A stretch of 64,000 bases of DNA from Hexactinellida sp. DTS-2022 (Eukaryota > Porifera > Hexactinellida): positions 6,820,001 to 6,884,000 of the forward strand of contig JAPNXP010000002.1 in the NCBI GenBank assembly GCA_028753945.1. The letters are read 5' to 3'. How positions within the stretch are numbered: position 1 is the stretch's first letter; every line of letters starts with the position of its first letter. Both the position numbers and the translations under genes were made by a program. Shown in pieces: positions 58,840-64,000 of the stretch. The notes under the pieces were generated by a model. The model saw only the letters and a program-made list of their open reading frames with translations, was not told where the DNA came from and did not search any database.

Positions 58840-59090
58840 TGCGGGATTGTCTTTGCTCTTCCGATTTGTTGCTACGAATTGATGCAATAGCTGTATTTCT
58901 TTCGAGGCGCAGGTATCTCTGCTCCTCGCATTCGTTGCTACGAATAGCTGCAATAGCTGTTTTATTTTTTTCGAGGCGCAGTTATCTCTGCTCCTCGCAT
59001 TCGTTACTACGAATAGCTGCAATAGCTGTTCTATTTCTTTCGAGGCGCAGTTCTCTCTGCTCCTCGCATTCGTTGTCTCGTTTTAGTCGC
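58840..59090 (-). repeat. ~70-bp coding tandem in the RepHel N-terminus
   Basis: Three units share GAATAGCTGCAATAGCTGTT, CGAGGCGCAGTT and TCTCTGCTCCTCGCATTCGTT. On the minus strand each codes about 23 residues of the RSNECEEQRELRLERN type, a feature I associate with Helitron RepHel N-termini. One unit contains a stop. Confidence 0.75.
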
Positions 59091-59684
59091 TTTCCTGCTG
59101 AATTGCATCTTGTTTTGGAATTGTTCGACACATGCGAAAGTTTTTTGAGTGGCATTTTTTATGATTTGAAATATGACGATGTGAAATGTGAAATGTGAAA
59201 TATGTTAAAATATTGTAAAAAGTTGTATTAATATTACGGGGATCATAGGAATGAGACTATTGACAACTCAAAAGCAAGCTGAAATTTTATTGGTTAAATC
59301 ATATAAGCTACAGCAAGGGACATTCAATTGTTGTTTTCTTTGACCCATTAAATTATAGACAAATAAAACTCGAGTCAGAATAATGTAAAACTCTGCAATC
59401 TGATAGGTCAAGGTCGGTACCCTTCGCAAAGTGTGAAAAATATGCATATGGTAAATTGCAAATTATGCATTATATTGACTTTAAAATATTATACTTGGAT
59501 TCCTCATACACTAAAACCTTGATTGCACGTTTGAAATGTTTTTTAGTAGCACTGTGAACTTTTGCTAATTCCCATTGAAATGTATGGGAAGGTGCCAAAA
59601 AATCACATATTTTGAGTTAACTTCACGAGGAATGTAAATATCTCTTAAAAACTCCTTATACAGGGTGGTGGGGTAACTCCTAGA

Positions 59685-60151
59685 CAGTGGCGGCGCCAGG
59701 AATCGAAGAACGGGGGGGCTGAGGATGCCTAAACTCTTTTTCGAGGGGGCCAAGCGTTCGCTTCAAATTAACATTTAATTATTTCGAGTACAGTCGAAAC
59801 TGGGTTTTTTTGCTCCACTAAATGCATGGAAAAAGAGGCAAAAAACCGATACGCAAAAAACCCTTGTTTAACAATATACAGTTATATGAGGTTATGAAGA
59901 AACAAGGAGAAGCAAGGAGGCAAAATAACCCGATAAGGCAAAAAAACCCGATTTCGACTGTAATAAGAATGCACGTACTGAAAAGCAAAAGCAAATTGCA
60001 AAACTAACAAACTTTAAAACATAAGTTATCGTACTCAAATTACAACATTTTTGTCCAATTCAAAAGGAGGCTTTACCCAAAATTATGGGGGGGCTCTCTA
60101 AAATTACGGGGGGGCTTGAGCCCCCCCGAATTTGGGCTGGCGCCGCTACTG
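59685..60151. mobile_element. hAT-type MITE, 467 bp
   Basis: Ends CAGTGGCGGCGCCAG and, reversed, CAGTAGCGGCGCCAG, with flanking octamers CTCCTAGA (59677-59684) and CTCTTAGA (60152-60159). It lies in the 5' leader of the Helitron and hosts a smaller MITE. Confidence 0.9.
59791..59959. mobile_element. 169-bp mariner-like MITE nested in the hAT MITE
   Basis: CAGTCGAAACTGGGTTTTTT at the left and, reversed, CAGTCGAAATCGGGTTTTTT at the right, with TA outside both ends. The 61-codon frame across it is lysine/asparagine-rich and not considered a gene. Confidence 0.88.
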
Positions 60152-60297
60152 CTCTTAGATGGCATACAAATTTTGGTTCAGTTCTATTGTGAACTCTCGG
60201 AGGAGTTGTGAGGACAGACATACATACATACATACACACAAACCTACTACTTTATATATATAGATTTATTCACATATACTGGTAAATGTATTTTGAC

Positions 60298-61050
60298 ATG
60301 AACATCGAAGAGTATAAAGAACTCACTGAGTTTTTACGATGGGGAATTATCCCGGAGATGTCACACATTCTTCACAACAATTGTGGAATTTCAAGCGGAA
60401 AGCTAGCAAATATACTCACTCAGAATCTGGCATACTTTACAGGTAAATTTTGACTGTTTAGTTAATTAGTAATATTATTCTTTAATTATTGAGAAACGCA
60501 CAATCTTTTTAATTTACACTTCGTTTTAGAAACACACACATGGAAAGCTTGAAGTTCCTATTTGCGAAGAACTTCCGTGAATCTTAGAAAAGTATGATGA
60601 TCTAATTGGTCACCCAGGTATAAATTCCACAGTACAAGGGATACAACAGCGATATACTTGGCGAGGAATGTACCCTGATATTTCAAACTATGTATGAATT
60701 TGCTTCACTATTTTAACCACTGTTATAGTACCTGCATGAAAAGTGAAATGATTGCCACTAGTACAAAGTATTTTAATAGGTTAAGACGTGTATCACATGC
60801 TAGCAAACTGCCGCTTTACCACCCCAACCCCAGAGGAAGCTACAGCCTATTCCACTGCCCGATAGACCTTGGAAACATATTGGAATGGACCTCTTCGATC
60901 TTCCCGAAACTCCTGAGGGCTACAAACATATATTAGCTACAGTTTATATCTTTCTAAATATGTCGTAGCCAGACCTCTGAAGGGCCAAGGACTGAGGCCC
61001 TGGCTTGTATCAAAAGCATATACCTTTTCAAATATTATGCCGGTTGTATT
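60298..61050 (+). pseudogene. Retroviral-type integrase relic with an intron
   Basis: ATG at 60298 starts MNIEEYKELTEFLRWGIIPE. A GT-AG interval 60443-60529 (GTAAATTTTG to CGTTTTAG) looks like an intron. Downstream, KLEVPICEELP and, after a stop, YDDLIGHPGINSTVQGIQQR and YTWRGMYPDISNYV are the His part of the HHCC zinc domain. Near 60840-60930, PLPDRPWKHIGMDLFDLPE and GYKHILATV give the first catalytic Asp context, and after a frameshift SKYVVARPLKG follows. Integrases join element DNA to the host. This resembles Gypsy or Ginger-type integrases; the presence of an intron and the lack of reverse transcriptase slightly favour a Ginger/GIN-like source. Stops make it inactive. Confidence 0.6.
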
Positions 61051-61054
61051 TCAT

Positions 61055-61345
61055 TAAATACGAGCCCTTCGGTCTCATTCGCTTTGCGACGGATCGGTGC
61101 AACTCACCTTAAGTTAATACCTCCTATGCGGACTTACTACCATGGAAAAAAAATTTACCTATTTTTGGGAATAACAACAAAGAATATGAATTTTATAAAT
61201 TTATACATGCGAAATTCGTTTCAGCATGCTTCTTAACTATATAACATTGAAGTTTGTTTCTATCTCAATTATAAATGCGGTTTCTATCCCCCATTACTTT
61301 AATACAATCTTGACAAACAAACAAACAAACAACAATTGAGTTTTA
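61055..61345. repeat. Mini-hairpin repeat family, copy 3
   Basis: GAGCCC-TTC-GGTCTC and TCGC-TTT-GCGA at 61062-61090, a decayed GGTGCAACTCACC, then GCGAAATTCGTTTCAGCATG and a short CAAA tract before CAACAATTGAG. It is parallel to 62955-63250 and inverted relative to 15370 and 51828. Confidence 0.6.
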
Positions 61346-61424
61346 ATAATATAGTTTAACTTCTAAAAATAATGTCATGCGCACCAAAATGCCCATATAC
61401 CAAAAATGTACCAAAATAAAATAC

Positions 61425-61580
61425 GTATATTCAGGTCTGCTTATTATGAACATCTTTTTACTATGAACCCTCTCATACAAAACTCAATATTATCACGTAA
61501 TCAGAGCTGTGGATTTGATTTGATAGTAATAATTTGATTTGAATTGATTTGAATAACGTGAAAAATATGTCAAATCCATA
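61425..61580. repeat. MITE end and GATTTG element fragment
   Basis: TTCAGGTCTGCTTATTATGAAC resembles the MITE end at 46376 and 62711. At 61503 CAGAGCTGTGGATTTGATTT begins a short GATTTG tract like that at 8655. Confidence 0.5.
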
Positions 61581-61722
61581 AGTCTGTTCTTTAAATCTTT
61601 TAAAAAATGCAACACATTTGATTCTTCGTTTATAGAAAGTAGAAAAACTATCTGCAGAATAATATACATATTTCAAACTAAAGTCTGAATTGAGAATATT
61701 GAATGTCATTAATAAAGTCAGG

Positions 61723-62710
61723 CGTGACCTTCGTTATATAAGGCCTTACTACTACTCCGAACCATGGATTACTTAAAGGCCATTGATTATTAGCTGACAT
61801 ATCTTTATCTCATTAGCTAGTAGTGACAGACCTGAGAAATGCATTATAATTGTATAGGAAGTTAGGAACATGATATCAAGGCATACATAACACCCTTTAG
61901 AATTGTGATATATCACCATTTGATTACGTAATCGCTATTTTTCGTGCGAATTATCGTGTTTTTATAGCCAGCTTTTAACATACGTAGTTAAACGCGTTAT
62001 AAATGTTCAAAATTGGAACATCAGGATGTCCATTACTAGTTGAATGAAATATATCGAATTATAAATGGAATGTTGAACATTCCTCGGTTGCCAGGGAAAT
62101 GTAGATTTCCTAAAAAGAGCCATAACTCAAAAACTATCACTATCACTTAGTTATCACTTAATTCCATATGAGGTAATACACTCATTATCTCAAACATTAT
62201 TGAAGTTAGGCCTAGAAAATGTATTATCAATGAATAGGAAGTTACCTATTGCGGATAGATCAGTATTAGCATAGTTTACATAATATTGATAGTTTTTGAG
62301 TTATGGCTCATTTTAGGAAATATACATGTCCCTGGAAACCGAGGAATGTGTAAACATACCATTTATAATTTCAATATATTTCATTCAACGAGTCATGGAC
62401 ATCCTCACGTTCCAATTTTGAACATTTATAACGAGTTTAACTATGTTAAAAGTAGGCTATAAAAACACGATAATTCCCACGAAAAATAGCGATTAAGTAT
62501 TCAAATGGTGATATATCACAATTCTAAAGGGTGTTATGTATGCCTTAATAACATGTTCATAACTTACTATACAATTATAATGCATTTCTCAGGTCTGTCA
62601 TTACTAGCTGTTGAGATAAAGATAAGTCAGCTAATAGTCAATGGCCTATATGTAATCAATGGTCCAGCAAAATCTACTCAGTAGTAAGGCCTTATGTAAC
62701 GAAGGTCACG
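61723..62710. mobile_element. Foldback element, 988 bp
   Basis: Arms of about 420 bases (61723-62146 and 62288-62710) surround a ~140-base loop. Ends CGTGACCTTCGTTA and TAACGAAGGTCACG. AGTCAGG occurs on both sides (61716-61722 and 62711-62717). The right flank continues as the MITE also found at 46293-46376, indicating that the foldback landed at that MITE's end. Confidence 0.8.
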
Positions 62711-62954
62711 AGTCAGGGTATTTTATTATGAACATTCAAGGGACAAAAATTGTGTTCACAATAGAAATACTTCATAATAAGCGAACTCAACTTAATAGAA
62801 ACTCTATGTAGTAGTAAAATTGGCCATTTTATAATGCCTGCATAAACAAAATAACGCGATGCCTCCAATTTTTAAATGTTTCCTTTAATTTGATGTATAA
62901 TTATTTATTGCTTTATCATTACATGTATATCACTTTACCCATCAGATCCATTAA

Positions 62955-63540
62955 ATATGAGCCCTTCGGTCTCGGTCGCTTTGCGACAGATCGGTGCTAC
63001 GCACCTCAAGTTAACGGCCGCTGTGCGGCCTTACTCCTCACCCTTTCTGACATGGAAAATGGTAGATAGGGACGTTATGATTTTGATTTTCATTAATTTG
63101 TTTACCTAATTGTGTAAACAACAACAACAACAAATACTCAAATTAGAATTTTATAAATGCGAAATTCGTGTTCAGCACACTTGTTTACTTATAATACCCG
63201 TTGAAAGCTAACTTCTAGGTTGATTTTGAATTTTGATTAAATAGTTTAGCTATTTTGAGTAAACAACAACAACAACAAAAAATATTAATATTAGAAAATT
63301 TAAACGCGAAATTCGTGTTCAGCATACTTGTTTACCTATAATACCTGTTGAAAGCTAACTTCTAGCTTGATTTTGAATTTTCATTAATTTATTTACCTAT
63401 TTTCTGTAAAGAACAACAACAAATATTCATATTAGAAATTTTAACCGCGAAAATCGTGTTCAGCATACTTGTTTACCTATAATTCCCGTTGAAAGCTAAC
63501 TTCTAGCTTGATTTTGAATTTTGATTAAAAGAGGCTAATT
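62955..63540. repeat. Mini-hairpin family copy 4 with ~150-bp tandem
   Basis: Four hairpins with 3-nt loops lie within 62959-63030: GAGCCC-TTC-GGTCTC (one mismatch), GTCGC-TTT-GCGAC, GGTGC-TAC-GCACC and GGCCGC-TGT-GCGGCC. From 63110 to 63530 about three units of 130-155 bp follow, each with AACAACAACAA, GCGAAATTCGTGTTCAGCA and CCCGTTGAAAGCTAACTTC. Confidence 0.8.
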
Positions 63541-63647
63541 CACAGAGTTTGAGAGACAACTTATAAACGGTTGTTAAGTTCTTAGTTACTTCATATCATG
63601 AACTTATTTCTAAATTGAATATAATCGACACCCCATATATCTAATGA

Positions 63648-64000
63648 CAACATTTTAGCTTTTTATAAAATAGTTATTTGCGATTCTAAGCCTACCATCG
63701 AACGATCACTTATAGTTGATCAGGATCTGTTTGTAAAAGCTTTCTACAAACAAATCCCGATTTCCATTTCACAATTTTCTATCAATGATACTCGTAAAAT
63801 TGACAGTCTCCTTATTGAAGTTGATAAATTATCTCACATTATTGAAACACCGACTCAAAATTCGTTTACTCTCTTGTAAGAAATGCTATCAGGGAATTAT
63901 AAAACGCGCTTACATTAACTCAAGATGAATTTCTTGGTTTAGAAATAGATAATTATTCGAATGATAGCAATGAATCCTTGCGGATTCTACTCCATTTCAT
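63648..64000 (+). CDS. Partial coding-like segment at window edge
   Basis: After an acceptor-like AACATTTTAG a frame is open for about 72 codons (IVICDSKPTIERSLIVDQD, AFYKQIPISISQFSIND, KIDSLLIEVDKLSHI). A frameshift near 63875 then leads into LVRNAIREL, a stop and TLTQDEFLGLEIDNYSNDS, running off the window. Codon use and amino-acid pattern look protein-like, but I recognise no family. It may be an exon of a transposon gene lying mostly to the right. Confidence 0.35.

Larger units (their letters stand above)
52945..59155 (-). pseudogene. Helitron RepHel (replicase-helicase) relic
   Basis: The start is the ATG at 59155 (MPLKKLSHVSNN), followed by a tandem charged repeat (RLERNRTAIAAIRSNECEEQ). 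A CXXC zinc segment (CNFCKANKFEGE, CCSGCK) is at 58700-58600. The Rep N-terminal domain runs 58379-57451 (LPATYTGGPRYM, QSDAMAYVRRWG), then CTKGFPKQF and PYDPFLLRQFNCHINVE, with the likely catalytic tyrosines in IKYVLKYITKG (57300). The SF1B/Pif1 helicase lies at 55521-52945: APGGTGKTYL (Walker A), IIVDEAPM (Walker B), CGDFRQILPV, AMTVNKLQGQTF and NVVYPEAL, stop at 52945. Two short introns are seen. Frameshifts near 58700, 58450, 57960, 57570, 57085, 54560, 54500 and 53000, plus insertions, make it dead. The HUH histidine region appears deleted. Confidence 0.85.
52354..60264 (-). mobile_element. Complete autonomous Helitron, inactive
   Basis: On the minus strand the element starts with TCTATATATATAAAGTAGTA at 60264, preceded by A. 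It ends with the hairpin CCGCG-GCGAAG-CGCGG, then GTACTCGGCTAG at 52354, followed by T. This gives the Helitron signature: 5' TC, 3' hairpin plus CTAG, insertion between A and T, no target duplication. It carries a RepHel gene on the same strand and three later insertions (53264-54268, 55613-56441, 59685-60151). Total length is 7911 bp. Confidence 0.85.

Noticed and set aside
58839-59198. Plus-strand 119-codon Cys/Ser/Leu repeat ORF
   Set aside because: It is antisense to the charged tandem repeat at the RepHel N-terminus, which is a better coding explanation.

Overview
The window looks like AT-rich intergenic DNA from an invertebrate metazoan. It carries THAP-domain P-element-type transposases, a KDZ-type transposase with Ulp1/PHD partner domains, a FLYWCH/RING MULE, GT-AG introns and a dense load of non-autonomous DNA transposons. 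There is no prokaryotic gene organisation, CRISPR array or rRNA. No intact gene with a confident cellular role was found. Nearly all recognisable coding sequence is decayed transposon protein, and most of the rest is MITEs, foldback elements and short arrays. Species cannot be named from this sequence.

Layout. 1-5100: a TTAA-type MITE and a 2.3 kb TA-flanked element inserted into one of two direct repeats. 5371-6720: decayed P-element/THAP pseudogene. 7620-8324: a TTAA element. 9583-13750: a delimited MULE (imperfect 9-bp TSD) whose FLYWCH-MULE-RING gene is split by a nested stack including a hAT element with a perfect 8-bp TSD. 14543-19537: TTAA MITEs, a hAT MITE and a TTAA element with nested Tc1-like MITEs. 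19536-23078: a ~115-bp minisatellite split by a 1.9 kb TTAA element. 23220-24396: a broken C2H2 zinc-finger gene. 25276-26110: a GC-rich ORF of unknown function. 28626-31653: a palindrome with 1.43 kb arms and a MITE exactly on its dyad axis. 31935-37320: a KDZ-type element with ~700-bp inverted ends, a KDZ transposase relic (+) and a convergent Ulp1-protease/PHD relic (-). 38290-41830: hAT (DUF4371-like) relic on the minus strand, split by a TTAA element. 41869-45186: a second, better preserved P-element/THAP9-like relic. 45695-46298: Gag-like relic. 47230-51150: mosaic of nested inverted repeats. 52354-60264: a complete but dead autonomous Helitron (RepHel on the minus strand). 60298-61050: retroviral-type integrase relic. 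61723-62710: a foldback. The right edge holds an unidentified coding-like segment.

The sequence lets several insertions be dated relative to each other, because empty sites occur within the same window: the minisatellite units, the repeat pair 15820/38814, the pair 1065/4558, and re-joined exons in the Helitron. All coding calls come from reading translations by eye; family names rest on remembered motif patterns and no database search was run.
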